From the NCBI RefSeq assembly GCF_001690275.1, contig NZ_LZGW01000015.1:1-64000 (forward strand): a stretch of 64,000 nt of DNA. The letters are read 5' to 3'. Of this stretch, positions 48,664 to 58,466 are shown piece after piece (the stretch's first letter is position 1; every line of letters starts with the position of its first letter). The notes beneath the pieces are model-generated. The model was not told the origin of the DNA and did not search any database. It worked only from the letters and a program-made list of their open reading frames with translations. The stretch comes from Gilliamella sp. WF3-4. GTDB taxonomy: Bacteria; Pseudomonadota; Gammaproteobacteria; Enterobacterales; Orbaceae. Both the position numbers and the translations under genes were made by a program.

Positions 48664-49086
48664 ATGCAAAAAGTCTATGTTTTATATCATATTCGAGATA
48701 TGGGTACTGCTGATGAAGATAGTAAAAAAATCGGCACTTATACCAGCTATAGATTAGCTCAAGAAGCAAAAAATAGAGTTAAAGACCGGCCTGGTTTTAT
48801 TGATTACCCGGATGACTTTTATATTGATGAATATGTTATTGATAAAGATTATTGGGCTGATGGGTTTAAGGAGATGCAAAAAGTTTATTTTTTATATCAT
48901 ATTCGTTATGAAGATACAGATGATGAGGACGTAAAAATAGTCGGCATTTATAGTAGTGCTAAGCAAGCTAAATTAGCTATAGAAAGAGTCAAAAATAAAC
49001 CAGGATTTATCAATTTTCCCGATGGTTTTCAGATTATTAAAGATGTTCTTAATCGTGATGGTTGGTGTGAAGGTTTTATTAAATAA
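48664..49086 (+). CDS. Two-domain DUF7336-like protein (fusion)
   Basis: 140 residues made of two DUF7336-like units. Unit 1 (1-70) is MQKVYVLYHIRDMGTADEDS to DKDYWADGF; unit 2 (71-140) is MQKVYFLYHIRYEDTDDEDV to RDGWCEGFIK. The family motif is VYLxYH, an acidic D/E stretch, the IGxYxS turn, PGFxDxPxGF and DKDxWxxGF. Downstream (49133 and 49402) the same two units are separate genes, so here a deletion removed the stop and spacer. The family often occurs as immunity-type genes. Ribosome site CAGGAGAATAT. Confidence 0.75.
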   Translation: MQKVYVLYHIRDMGTADEDSKKIGTYTSYRLAQEAKNRVKDRPGFIDYPDDFYIDEYVIDKDYWADGFKEMQKVYFLYHIRYEDTDDEDVKIVGIYSSAKQAKLAIERVKNKPGFINFPDGFQIIKDVLNRDGWCEGFIK

Positions 49087-49132
49087 AATATACCAAGCAC
49101 TAAAAATGCTTTTATAAATTACAGGAGAATAT

Positions 49133-49345
49133 ATGCAAAAAGTCTATCATTTACATCATATTAGAGATGAAGGTAATGCTGATGAAGATAATAAAGAAAT
49201 TGGCACTTATACCAGCTATAAATTAGCTGAAGAAGCAAAAAATAGAGTTAAAGACCAACCAGGTTTTATTGATTACCCGAATGGCTTTTATATTGATGAA
49301 TATGTTATTGATAAAGATTATTGGGCAGATGGGTTTAATGACTAG
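49133..49345 (+). CDS. DUF7336-like protein, unit 1 type
   Basis: 70 residues, MQKVYHLHHIRDEGNADEDN to IDKDYWADGFND. Very close to unit 1 of the upstream fusion, and its leader (GCACTAAAAATGCTTTTATA then ACAGGAGAATAT) is a nearly exact copy, so the region grew by tandem duplication of a ~470-base block. Confidence 0.75.
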   Translation: MQKVYHLHHIRDEGNADEDNKEIGTYTSYKLAEEAKNRVKDQPGFIDYPNGFYIDEYVIDKDYWADGFND

Positions 49346-49401
49346 GTTGTATTGAACTTATAAATAAATTTGTGAAGCAAATAAAATATAGGAGTAAGGA
49401 G

Positions 49402-49623
49402 ATGCAAAAAGTTTATTTTTTATATCATATTCTTTATGAAGATACAGACGATGAGGACGTAAAAATAGTCGGCATTTATAGTAGTTATAAGCAAGCTGAA
49501 TTGGCTATAGAAAGACACAAAAATAAACCAGGATTTATTGATTTTCCCGATGGTTTTCAGATTATTGAAGATGTTGTTAATCGTGATGGTTGGGTTGATG
49601 GCTTTGTTGATTTACCTGAGTAG
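49402..49623 (+). CDS. DUF7336-like protein, unit 2 type
   Basis: 73 residues from the ATG after TAGGAGTAAGGAG (an ATG ten codons earlier is less likely), MQKVYFLYHILYEDTDDEDV to RDGWVDGFVDLPE. Separate counterpart of unit 2 of the fusion gene. Confidence 0.75.
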   Translation: MQKVYFLYHILYEDTDDEDVKIVGIYSSYKQAELAIERHKNKPGFIDFPDGFQIIEDVVNRDGWVDGFVDLPE

Positions 49624-49654
49624 ATTTAATGAATAACTTTTACAGTTTATTGAT

Positions 49655-49765
49655 GGCGCTGTAAATAAATTTATGTATTTGCCTATTTTGAACTAAGCGA
49701 ATGGGTAAAAAATAGGTAGATACAAAATGGATGAAAAAAGCCTAAGAAAATTGACAGCATAAAAC
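49655..49765 (+). mobile_element. IS256-family 5' end remnant
   Basis: GGCGCTGTAAATAAATTTAT, the shared spacer, then ATG 49727 with MDEKSLRKLTA and a stop. Same end as at 45096 but in the opposite orientation, so these two ends flank the whole immunity-type array. Confidence 0.78.
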
Positions 49766-50162
49766 CCGTTTAGGCGCACCAAGATTAGTAAATGATATCA
49801 GAGTAAAGGGCTATGATATATTAGAAAGAAAGATTAGCCGAGCATGATAAAAAACAGTCAGAAAAGCTATTGATTTTATTTGATTTTTATTGTTGTAAAA
49901 TGATAGGGATAATAACATTAACCCTTTTGTTACAAGCTTATTTCATGGTTTACAGCCCAATACATTAAATAGCTGGTGATACCTCTAAGTAATGATTTAT
50001 TTGGTCGAAAAGTGATTGGATAGCAAACCAGTTCACATATTGATAGATATTTAGTTTGTAACACACTGAAAAATGCTTTATATCGTCGTCAATTTCCTAA
50101 AATTAGCATTTAAATTTGTTCCAAAAAGAAATAAATAATTAAAATTAAGTATAGGCTATATA
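49766..50162. other. Decayed transposon DNA
   Basis: No intact gene. It includes an inverted copy of the transposon-end-like motif (about 49850-49885, AAAAACAGTCAGAAAAGC and so on) and a fragment near 50030-50095 related to the IS481 remnant at 30240-30300. Confidence 0.5.
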
Positions 50163-50340
50163 TGTATACCTCCAAACTTAATACAAACTCACGTAGAAAA
50201 TTAAGCTACCTGTTTTAATGTTTTATATTCAATTGGTGTCATGTTATTTAATACCTATGAGGTATTTCGGTGTTATAAATCGTTAACCCTTCTTCGGTTA
50301 TTTTCCTTGCTTGCGCTAATATTTAATTCAAGTTTTCCAA
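50163..50340 (-). mobile_element. IS3-family orfB 3' fragment and right end
   Basis: Read leftward: QARKITEEGLTIYNTE, a broken PH region and TPIEYKTLKQ, the C-terminal end of the same OrfB as at 47953, followed by the matching right end (near 50163). It abuts the truncated TetR gene. Confidence 0.75.
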
Positions 50341-50432
50341 ATGAATTTTTCACTTGGAGAAAGCGTTTTTTAAAATTGATTAATACTCAAGTCGAAGTAA
50401 TTTTGAACTTGCAATCCCTTTGATACAACATA

Positions 50433-50819
50433 CTAACCTTGCAATAAGGACATTATAAGAATTCTCCCTTCAAATGGAGAAAATATATTAGAAATACTAC
50501 CCTCTCTAATACCTATTGTTAATAGTTGTTCAATTTCATTCTGTATCCATTTGAAAGTGTAGGTTACTTTTGATGCTAGCTCTGGTTGATTCATTATTTG
50601 TTTATCATGAGCTAATTGTCCTACTAAACAACCACGCTTAATATCGCGTTTCTTGGTAAGAAGCTGCGTTAATCGATCAAACGCGGAACCTTCGTTATTT
50701 ATTATTGTTTGAGTTTCACGAATTAACAATTCACAATTATATTGAATGGCATAATAAGCTAGATTATATTTTTTCTTAAAATGATGGTCTCTTGTCATTT
50801 TTTGTATTCCTACAAACAA
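50433..50819 (-). pseudogene. TetR-family regulator lacking its DNA-binding domain
   Basis: 128 residues. The start corresponds to the last part of a TetR helix-turn-helix (HHFKKKYNLAYYAIQYN resembles the YYHFKSKEDL boundary), and the rest is a TetR C-terminal ligand domain with GCLVGQLAHDKQIMNQPELA. The three-helix DNA-binding part is absent upstream and the 3' end (ILIMSLLQG) stops at the IS3 junction. A relic or a stand-alone ligand domain. Confidence 0.65.
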
Positions 50820-51220
50820 AAATAAAAATGTAACATTTAAAAATAATCAGCAAAACAACAATTCAGATAGCCCTTTTAAAAATGGGAATGTATTGGAGAT
50901 GGTATCGTCAGCGGTATTTCTTACTGTTCCTCAATTGGAAATGATTGTACTTACATTCGGAGGGGGTATATGCATGATGTGCTATAAATTAATCTCGTAC
51001 TAATCTCGTAAATACTAATTTTTATACAAATTATGGACGGGATTTTAAGAATATGATCATGATAAACATTAAAATCGAATAGGTCTATTAAAATTTTATT
51101 TTATCGTCAATGGAATTTCGTCACTAACTCTTAGTTTTGTTGCCACGAATGCTATAGCTGGAGTGTTTTTTTCGTGATTTTAGGTTTATTTGGTTGCTTG
51201 GCAAGGTGTTGCTTATACAG
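50820..51220. other. Gene-free stretch before the stress operon
   Basis: No recognisable gene. A short frame near 50880-51000 (VFLTVPQLEMIVLTFGGG) could be debris of a membrane protein, not assignable. Confidence 0.4.
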
Positions 51221-51257
51221 ATAAGCATACCAAAGATCGATCTATTGGTATGCTTAT
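51221..51257. terminator. Stem-loop after the ATPase gene
   Basis: ATAAGCATACCA (51221-51232) pairs perfectly with 51246-51257. The T tract is on the plus strand, so it is a better terminator for rightward transcripts, but its place 16 bases past the leftward operon suggests it ends or protects that message. Confidence 0.55.
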
Positions 51258-51273
51258 TTTTAAGCTTTTTATT

Positions 51274-54200
51274 TTATAACTTTAATGCTTGAACGCTTTG
51301 TACTAGATCAGCAAGTTGTGTAACAATTTGAGCTCCTGTATTAGCTTCATCGCCACCAAGTGCTTTATTGCGCACAAAGTCGGTTTTAATTTGCTGCCAG
51401 CGTTTTGTCTGTTCTTCGGTAAGTACATTACGGATTTCTGCCAATTTTAATAAATTTTCTTCTGCTCCATTAGTAAGCAATTGTGCTTCTCCAAGGTAGT
51501 GATCTTCAATAATCTGATTAAGCTCTTCATCATTCATCACTGAGGATATTTTTTCCGCAAGTTTATTCATATTACGGTAACTACCTTGCAACTTAAATGG
51601 AGGTTCGGTTCGATATTTATCAGATTGTGCCGCACTAATAATGTATTGTTGATTAACTTTAAATACTACTTCACGAACTTTTAATAGATGACGAAGTACG
51701 GCAACAATTTCATTAATTTCGGCTTGGCTATAAGCATAACTAAGCTCGTTAGTGTTAAGAGGCTTTCCTTGCGCGTGATCGATTAATAGATAAAGATCAT
51801 TAAGGTCACGTAAGGCAAGAGGAGAAAGGATAGGATTTGAGGTTAAGCTGTTTTCAATATAGCTTGATGCAAATACTTCATCCATTCCGCCAAGCACTTC
51901 CCCTAAATTATAAATATCTGCACGGTTAGCCAACATGTCAGGAATTTTAAAAACTTCGCCAGATTCGGTATAGGGGTTACCAGCCATAATTACGCAGAAT
52001 TTTTTGCCACGAAGATCATACGTTTTGGTTTTTCCTTTCCAAACCCCTTCAATACGCCTAGAGCCATCACATAGTGAAATAAATTTTTGTAAAAACTCAG
52101 GGTTGGTGTGTTGGATATCATCAAGATAAAGCATAACGTTGTTACCCATTTCAAGTGCTAAGTTAAGCTTTTCAAGTTCTTGACGGGCGGTTGCATTTGG
52201 TGCTTGCTCAGGATCAAAAGATAACACACTATGCCCTAACGCAGGTCCATTAATTTTCATAAAAATTAAACCAAGTCGGTTGGCAATATATTCCATTAAG
52301 GTTGTTTTACCATAACCTGGAGGGGATATGAGTAATAATAATCCCATTAAATCGGTACGACGGCTTTCTCCTACAGTTCCCATTTGTTTTGCTAGGTTAT
52401 CACCAATAATTGGTAGGTAAACTTGATTAATGAGTTTATTACGTACAAATGAACTTAATGGTTTTGCTTTAAATTCCTCAAGATGTAAAAAATGACGTTG
52501 TTCTTCTAAAACTTCTTGGCGAAGCATTTGGTAATGCTTAAATTCTGGAATTACTACACGCGATTGTTTACGCATACGACTAAAGAAGTCATCTAGATTT
52601 ATATTTAATTGCCCTTGCTTAATGCTTGGATGTTCGCCTAATAGATCATTAACGGTAATATCAAGGTCAACTTCGCTAACTGTTGAGGTTATACCGTTTT
52701 CTTTATCTAATATACATAGCATCGTTGCTTCAGCAATATAAGCTACAAATTTTTGATACTGGGGTAGGGTGCATAGACCTTTAAACCAACTTTCGATTAG
52801 ATTCCAACGATCTGCTAATCGTGTCATCAGGTTTATTTGTGATTGATTAAAGTCCACCCACATGTGAGATTGCTCTAATTGCGTTTTTAATCCTTCAAAC
52901 AATATTTGGCTATATTTACTTAATGTAAATTGTTGCGGTGTTTCGGCTAATATGTAGCTTAAATATTCGGATGCCTGTTTAACATGATAATTATCATGTT
53001 GTATTGGATATTTTTGTAGAAATAAACTGAGTTCTTCAAATATTTCTGTACGAAGATTTTTTAAACCTTCTTCATGTCCAAATAGTGAGTAAATATCCAT
53101 ACAGGTTTTAGCGCGTTCAGGCCATAACTTAGCGATGTCATTTTTTTGATTATAATGCCAATAAAGCATAGCTAAACTGCGTGCTAAAGGATTATAACGT
53201 AGTAAGCCTGCAATCTCACCTAGTGGAATAATTTTTAATAATATTTTTACTGCATCATGATCGTGAATGCCTTTTTCATAGCCTTCTCGATATCGTATTG
53301 CTGCATAATCACGAACAGTTTTACTCAATAGTTCAGGTTGATTTAATTGCGTAGTGAGTTTTTCATAAGTTAATTCATCATCTTTTTTTAATGCAGAATT
53401 AATAATTGAATAAGCAAGATATTCTGCACGATAGACTGTAGGTGATTCTGATTCTAATGAAATTGTCCAAAATGGTTTGTAGCTTTCTAGTTTAGGATGT
53501 TCTATTTTTTCTTGATAATCGGTACCCGTTAATTGTAAATATAGATGGTCTGCTTTAGGTACGACTGTTAGATCAAGTTCCTGTGTATTGACACTAAACT
53601 TATGTCTTGGCCCAAGTTTTATGACATTACCGCCTGATTCAAAAATTTCTGATTTATCACGTAAAGCGCGGATTGCTTGATCTTGTGCGCTTTTGAATCG
53701 GGATTCAATATCGTCTGCTTTAACATTATCAAATAGTGCTCTTAGTTTTTCGACGATTTCACGAATTTTTTGGGCTAAAGGATCAGCAACAAAAAAAGCA
53801 TTGAGTTCTGTTTGGTCTGAAAACTTTGCGGTTCTTCTTGGTATGCTATCTAAAATTCGTTGCGCTGCGGTCTGTAGTGCTTCACTGCGTCTAGCTCTGT
53901 CTTCTAGAAGAGCTTGCTTATGTGTTTCAAACGATTCTAATATTTCTTCACGCTTTGCTAAGATATCATTTAAAAACTCTTCACTTTCGCTAAATTGATT
54001 TTCCAGTTCTTCTAATTGAACTAACAGCCTAGAGAGCTCATCTTCACATTTTTCAGGTGTCGTAGCAAGCCCTAGTGCATTGGCTATACTTTGACTAAAT
54101 AGTTTGAATTGAGCGCCAAATTGGGCGACCATTTCAGTGCTCGAAAAATTTTTTCGGTTTTGGTTTATTCTTGCTTTGGTTTGATTAAGTTTTGAATAAA

Positions 54201-56217
54201 CTTCTGCAATTGATTCAATGATTTTTGTTTGCAATGTGACATCATCAAACTTTAATGATGCCATTAATTGCGATAGCATATCTAAATCATTAGACATATC
54301 ATCAGCCATTTTTGCTGGCTTATTGAGTTTTGCGACAGAATCTGCTTTCGCAATGTCATTTTCTATGTCATCAATTTTTGATATGAATGGCTCTAAGGCT
54401 TGTTCACTACCTAGAAATTCTGCTGTGGCTAAATAAACGATAGATTGGCGTTTTTTAAGTTCATCTTCCATTATATCGATTTGATCTAAATCGATATAAC
54501 GGTAAGTTCTTAAAGTGACAAGACTACCCAATTGCATTTTGATTGCATTCAGGGCATCGACATATTCTTGAGTTTCTTTCCAACTATCAGGATATAATTT
54601 TGCTAATAGATCTTGTTGATTTGAAATCGCTTCGCGCATAGCGCTATTTGATTGGCGGCGTATACTTTCAACTTTTTCATATTCATCAAGTACTAATTCG
54701 CTTGTTTGCGAAATATTACGAAGAATTGGTGTAAAAGGTAAATTTTTCTCGTCATTTAGCCAAAAGTAGGTATCAAAAAGTTTTTTAGTGTCTTCACTTA
54801 ATTTGCTGTATAGTTGGGATGATACTGATTGGTTGTCAATTTCACGAGCAATAAAATAAAGATCTGAGATGCCTCGAACTAGTTCAGCATTGCCAATTCT
54901 ACCTAAAAAGCTATTATTTGTTGGTTGTTTTGCAGCAAATTCATCACTATAAAATGGTGTTTGCCATATTTGCATTGGATGGACCCGAGTTGGTTCGTTA
55001 CTTTCTCCCTCGAACACAACCATTCTACCATCTTCAAAAACAGCATAACCATGACCTAAAATAGGGCTATTGAGTTTACGTTCAATCATATTATAGTTAA
55101 ATAATGCTAATCGACCAGATGTTGGATCATAAAATATATATAAAACATCTTCGCCATTAGGTGAACGTCTGATACGTCTAAAACGCATTCCTGACATTGA
55201 TTGATCAAATGTTTTGTATTCGCCATTTTGTAAATAGTAACCACCAGGGAAAATAATTCCATGATCTTCTGGGAGTTGGATACAAGCTTGACCAATAAAA
55301 TCAATTCGTTGGACTTGTTGTGTTAGCGTATTATAGACTAAGTACCGCCAATTATCTTCGCGATAAGGTAATACTTTTAGTAGAATCAATGATCCTACTT
55401 TAGCATATTCTATTTTAGCGTCATTAATGGATTGATTTTTATCGATGACATCTTCGCGGTAAATTCCAAGCCCATCGTTAGTGTTATTTTCACATTTTAT
55501 TGTTAAATCACCACCAATTGTTTCAACAAAAACAGTATCTAACACATTAACATGTGGAAATCGTCCATTAATAATATTTTCACGCGTGGTCTCTTGCCAT
55601 TCAAAATCATAAGCAGGTGGAAGGGCTATATCTCGTTCACCACGGTTATCTATATAATTAATATTTTTTTTATCGGTTGATATAGACCACCGAAAAACGC
55701 GAATATCACTTACCCGTTCACCAATTTGGAAGCTAGCTAGTAACTTACCATCTCGTTCAACAAGTTGTAATAACTGAGCATTTTTATAATAAGTATAAAG
55801 TTCATTAAAATCTTGAACAAATCGATCAATGTTTAAGAAGGTACCAGAAAGATCAACAGGATCTGCTTCGTAATTACCATCACGTTCGATAAGCTGATAA
55901 AGAGAAAAGACATCTTCAATTTTGGTTTCTTTTTTTAATCCTAAAAAAACGTTATAGCCAAATAATAACCAATCACCAAAACGAACAATATCTCTTGCTA
56001 TACAATTATTTTCAGTTCTTATACGAATTCGCGCGGTAATTGACATATCGCTTTTACCGAATTCAGAAAGCCGTTGTTGATTTAATGTTTCTGTTTTTTG
56101 GTTAAGCTCTTGCCCTAATGATGTTAGACGTTTACGAAGAATTTCATAAGCACCGCCTTCGGCAACTGCTTTATCTAATGTTGTTTGTTTTTCAATATCT
56201 TGTTGTATTTCTGACAT
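51274..56217 (-). CDS. Giant AAA+ ATPase (DNA repair ATPase family)
   Basis: 1647 residues, last gene of the operon. Residues ~60-470 are beta-rich with repeated YLVYN/LLFGY-type strands, propeller-like. ~560-860 are charged coiled coil. ~940-1250 are helical. The AAA+ domain has its P-loop LLISPPGYGKTTLMEY near 1298, Walker B NVMLYLDDIQHTN near 1362, and a sensor region FCVIMAGNPYTESGEVFK. The family is annotated as DNA repair ATPase, with little direct evidence. Encoded with PspA and a flotillin, so a membrane or stress-remodelling job is at least as likely. No frameshift. Confidence 0.85.
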   Translation of the reverse strand: MSEIQQDIEKQTTLDKAVAEGGAYEILRKRLTSLGQELNQKTETLNQQRLSEFGKSDMSITARIRIRTENNCIARDIVRFGDWLLFGYNVFLGLKKETKIEDVFSLYQLIERDGNYEADPVDLSGTFLNIDRFVQDFNELYTYYKNAQLLQLVERDGKLLASFQIGERVSDIRVFRWSISTDKKNINYIDNRGERDIALPPAYDFEWQETTRENIINGRFPHVNVLDTVFVETIGGDLTIKCENNTNDGLGIYREDVIDKNQSINDAKIEYAKVGSLILLKVLPYREDNWRYLVYNTLTQQVQRIDFIGQACIQLPEDHGIIFPGGYYLQNGEYKTFDQSMSGMRFRRIRRSPNGEDVLYIFYDPTSGRLALFNYNMIERKLNSPILGHGYAVFEDGRMVVFEGESNEPTRVHPMQIWQTPFYSDEFAAKQPTNNSFLGRIGNAELVRGISDLYFIAREIDNQSVSSQLYSKLSEDTKKLFDTYFWLNDEKNLPFTPILRNISQTSELVLDEYEKVESIRRQSNSAMREAISNQQDLLAKLYPDSWKETQEYVDALNAIKMQLGSLVTLRTYRYIDLDQIDIMEDELKKRQSIVYLATAEFLGSEQALEPFISKIDDIENDIAKADSVAKLNKPAKMADDMSNDLDMLSQLMASLKFDDVTLQTKIIESIAEVYSKLNQTKARINQNRKNFSSTEMVAQFGAQFKLFSQSIANALGLATTPEKCEDELSRLLVQLEELENQFSESEEFLNDILAKREEILESFETHKQALLEDRARRSEALQTAAQRILDSIPRRTAKFSDQTELNAFFVADPLAQKIREIVEKLRALFDNVKADDIESRFKSAQDQAIRALRDKSEIFESGGNVIKLGPRHKFSVNTQELDLTVVPKADHLYLQLTGTDYQEKIEHPKLESYKPFWTISLESESPTVYRAEYLAYSIINSALKKDDELTYEKLTTQLNQPELLSKTVRDYAAIRYREGYEKGIHDHDAVKILLKIIPLGEIAGLLRYNPLARSLAMLYWHYNQKNDIAKLWPERAKTCMDIYSLFGHEEGLKNLRTEIFEELSLFLQKYPIQHDNYHVKQASEYLSYILAETPQQFTLSKYSQILFEGLKTQLEQSHMWVDFNQSQINLMTRLADRWNLIESWFKGLCTLPQYQKFVAYIAEATMLCILDKENGITSTVSEVDLDITVNDLLGEHPSIKQGQLNINLDDFFSRMRKQSRVVIPEFKHYQMLRQEVLEEQRHFLHLEEFKAKPLSSFVRNKLINQVYLPIIGDNLAKQMGTVGESRRTDLMGLLLLISPPGYGKTTLMEYIANRLGLIFMKINGPALGHSVLSFDPEQAPNATARQELEKLNLALEMGNNVMLYLDDIQHTNPEFLQKFISLCDGSRRIEGVWKGKTKTYDLRGKKFCVIMAGNPYTESGEVFKIPDMLANRADIYNLGEVLGGMDEVFASSYIENSLTSNPILSPLALRDLNDLYLLIDHAQGKPLNTNELSYAYSQAEINEIVAVLRHLLKVREVVFKVNQQYIISAAQSDKYRTEPPFKLQGSYRNMNKLAEKISSVMNDEELNQIIEDHYLGEAQLLTNGAEENLLKLAEIRNVLTEEQTKRWQQIKTDFVRNKALGGDEANTGAQIVTQLADLVQSVQALKL

Positions 56218-56332
56218 TTTTAACTCATTATGATTATACAGAAAAGCTTATTGTTTTCGGTAGAAACGTATTATCTACCGAAAACAGATGATAGCGATAA
56301 GCCAAATTAATAACTATCGAAGAACATGTTCA

Positions 56333-58435
56333 TTATTTATTGTCATTTTCTGTAGATAGAAATTGTTTTGCTAGTGCTTTTAAATCAGTATTTTGCAATG
56401 TTTCTTTTAGATCAACATGCTTATCGCCTGATAAGCGTGATAACACTGATTGCAACGCCGATTGAAGAACAGGGCTTTGATTAACTGTTCCTTCAATAGC
56501 TTTACCTACACTAATTGCTTTAGAGAAGCTGTTAAAGAAGTTATCGTTGCCGCCCACAATTTCGATATTGGCTTTACTAAATGCTGCAGCAAGAACATCT
56601 GCTTGCTCTCTTGCAATTTCTTTATTGGCAGCAATAGCAGCCATAGCTTGTTCAAATCCTTTTTCAAGTGCCAAACGGAACTCCTCATGGTGTTGAGATT
56701 GTTCGCTCATTGTGCCCATAGCTTGGAATTTCTCAACTAAACCACTAGCTTCGGCTGTTAAACGTTCACGTATTACTAGTGCTTCAGCAAGGCCTTGCTC
56801 TTTTGTTGACGATGCTTTGGCTAAACCGATTCGTTCATCACCACGAGCTTGTGCTGAAAGTTTTTCTTCAAGTACTTTAGCTTCTGTTAAGCCTTGTTTC
56901 TCGATTGCAATAGCTTTAGCTTCAATAACTTTTGCTTCTGATAATCCTTTTTCTTGGTTACCTTTTGCTTCTGCTAATAAAGTTTCTGCTGTGATATTTG
57001 CTTTGACTAATCCTTCTTTTTCTTCAGCTTCTGCGCGTGCTTTACGTACTTTTGCTTCAGCAAGACCGATTGCCGCTTCTTCAGCTTCAATACCTTGTGC
57101 CAATTGTTTTTTGGCTTCTGCTTGTTTAGCTGCTGCTTCAAGTTCAGCTTGTGCCATTGTGCTAATTTCAATAGCGCGGTGTTTTGATGATTGTTCGTCA
57201 GCTTCTGCTTGCTTAACTTGCTTAACTAACTCTTGTTCAGCTCTTGCTTCTGCTTCAATAATTGTTGTTTGTTTTTCACGATCTGCTTTTGAAACTTCAC
57301 GTACTTCTTTAATGTTTTCTTCTTCGACTGCAACTGTTTTTTCAACAGCAACGCGTTCTCTTATTACATTGGCAATAAGTTTTTTTTCTTCTTCAAGCAC
57401 TTTATCTTTTTCAATGCGTTGCAATTCAACCTCTCGTTCACGAGCAACAATTTCAAGTGAACGAGCTCTTTCAACTCGCTCTTCTTCTATTGCAATAGCT
57501 CTTAAGCGGTTTTGTTGTGCAACTTCGACTTCACGTAAACGATTTTCTTCTCGTACTTCAATTTCTTGTTGTGATTGAATTCTAGCTTGTTCTGCTTTCA
57601 AACGCTCTTCTTCTTGTACTTTTAACGTTTCAGCTGCTTCACGTGCTCGAATTGTTTCGATTTCTCTTTTTTGTCTTGCTTCAGCATCTGCTTGTTGTCG
57701 TTCAAGTTCAAGTTTTGCTTCAATTGTTTCGGTATCTTTCTTTTTTAATGCGAGTTCAAGATCTCTTTCTCGTTTGTTGGTTTCATCTTTATGAACAGCT
57801 GTAATGGATGTAATTTTATTAATCCCTTCAGCATCAAAAATATTATCAGGATCAAGAGATTTTATTGGCGTTTGTTCTAAATAATCGATAGCAACATCTT
57901 CTAAAGCATAACCATTTAGATCTTTTCCGATAACATCAATAATGCGTTCACGAAAGTTCATGCGATCTTCAAACAGTTTTGATAACTCGAATTGTTTCCC
58001 GACGGTTTTTAGTGCTTCTGAAAATTTTGCACTAAAGAGTGAACTTACTGCTTTTTGATCTGAAGCTCTATCTACACCAATAGATTTAGCTACTTTTAAC
58101 ACATCTTCAGTCGTTTCGTTAACGCGTAAATAAAAAGCAACACAGATATCTGCGCGTAAATTATCTTTACAAATTAAACCATCTTTACCCCGCCGCTCTA
58201 CATCAAAAGTAATCAATGAAATTTTCATAAATTCTTTTTTATAGATAACAGGGTAAACTAGGGCCCCTGTAAAGTGTACTTTGGGTTTTGAGGTCATATC
58301 ATTAACGATAAGTGCTGTACCCTGAGGAACTTTAATATAAAAAGCTTTAAATAATAAGAAAAACCCCATTATAACTAAAAAGATAATTCCTATTGTTATA
58401 AAAAAAAATATTATTGTATCAGTATTTATATGCAT
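56333..58435 (-). CDS. Flotillin/YqiK-type SPFH protein
   Basis: 700 residues, longer than E. coli YqiK (~553). One N-terminal membrane helix (IIFFFITIGIIFLVIMGFFL), an SPFH/band-7 domain (~30-210, with VPQGTALIVND and LKTVGKQFELSKLFEDR), then a very long coiled coil (~220-590) dominated by Glu, Ala, Lys and Arg, and a C-terminal part with VLAAAFSKANIEIVGG. Expected to oligomerise in membrane microdomains. Between the OB-fold protein and the ATPase in the same operon. Confidence 0.92.
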   Translation of the reverse strand: MHINTDTIIFFFITIGIIFLVIMGFFLLFKAFYIKVPQGTALIVNDMTSKPKVHFTGALVYPVIYKKEFMKISLITFDVERRGKDGLICKDNLRADICVAFYLRVNETTEDVLKVAKSIGVDRASDQKAVSSLFSAKFSEALKTVGKQFELSKLFEDRMNFRERIIDVIGKDLNGYALEDVAIDYLEQTPIKSLDPDNIFDAEGINKITSITAVHKDETNKRERDLELALKKKDTETIEAKLELERQQADAEARQKREIETIRAREAAETLKVQEEERLKAEQARIQSQQEIEVREENRLREVEVAQQNRLRAIAIEEERVERARSLEIVAREREVELQRIEKDKVLEEEKKLIANVIRERVAVEKTVAVEEENIKEVREVSKADREKQTTIIEAEARAEQELVKQVKQAEADEQSSKHRAIEISTMAQAELEAAAKQAEAKKQLAQGIEAEEAAIGLAEAKVRKARAEAEEKEGLVKANITAETLLAEAKGNQEKGLSEAKVIEAKAIAIEKQGLTEAKVLEEKLSAQARGDERIGLAKASSTKEQGLAEALVIRERLTAEASGLVEKFQAMGTMSEQSQHHEEFRLALEKGFEQAMAAIAANKEIAREQADVLAAAFSKANIEIVGGNDNFFNSFSKAISVGKAIEGTVNQSPVLQSALQSVLSRLSGDKHVDLKETLQNTDLKALAKQFLSTENDNK

Positions 58436-58466
58436 AATTTATTTTTCTCCAAAAATTGAACTCTGA

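Noticed and set aside
48492-49623. Possible CRISPR-like repeats
   Set aside because: The repetition is of whole coding units and their leaders, with no short regular repeat-spacer pattern.
53693-53998. Plus-strand 101-residue frame inside the ATPase gene
   Set aside because: Antisense of the coiled-coil region; composition bias only.
56712-57578. Plus-strand 288-residue frame rich in Ser and Ala
   Set aside because: It is the antisense reading of the Glu/Ala coiled coil of the flotillin; no ribosome site and pure composition bias.
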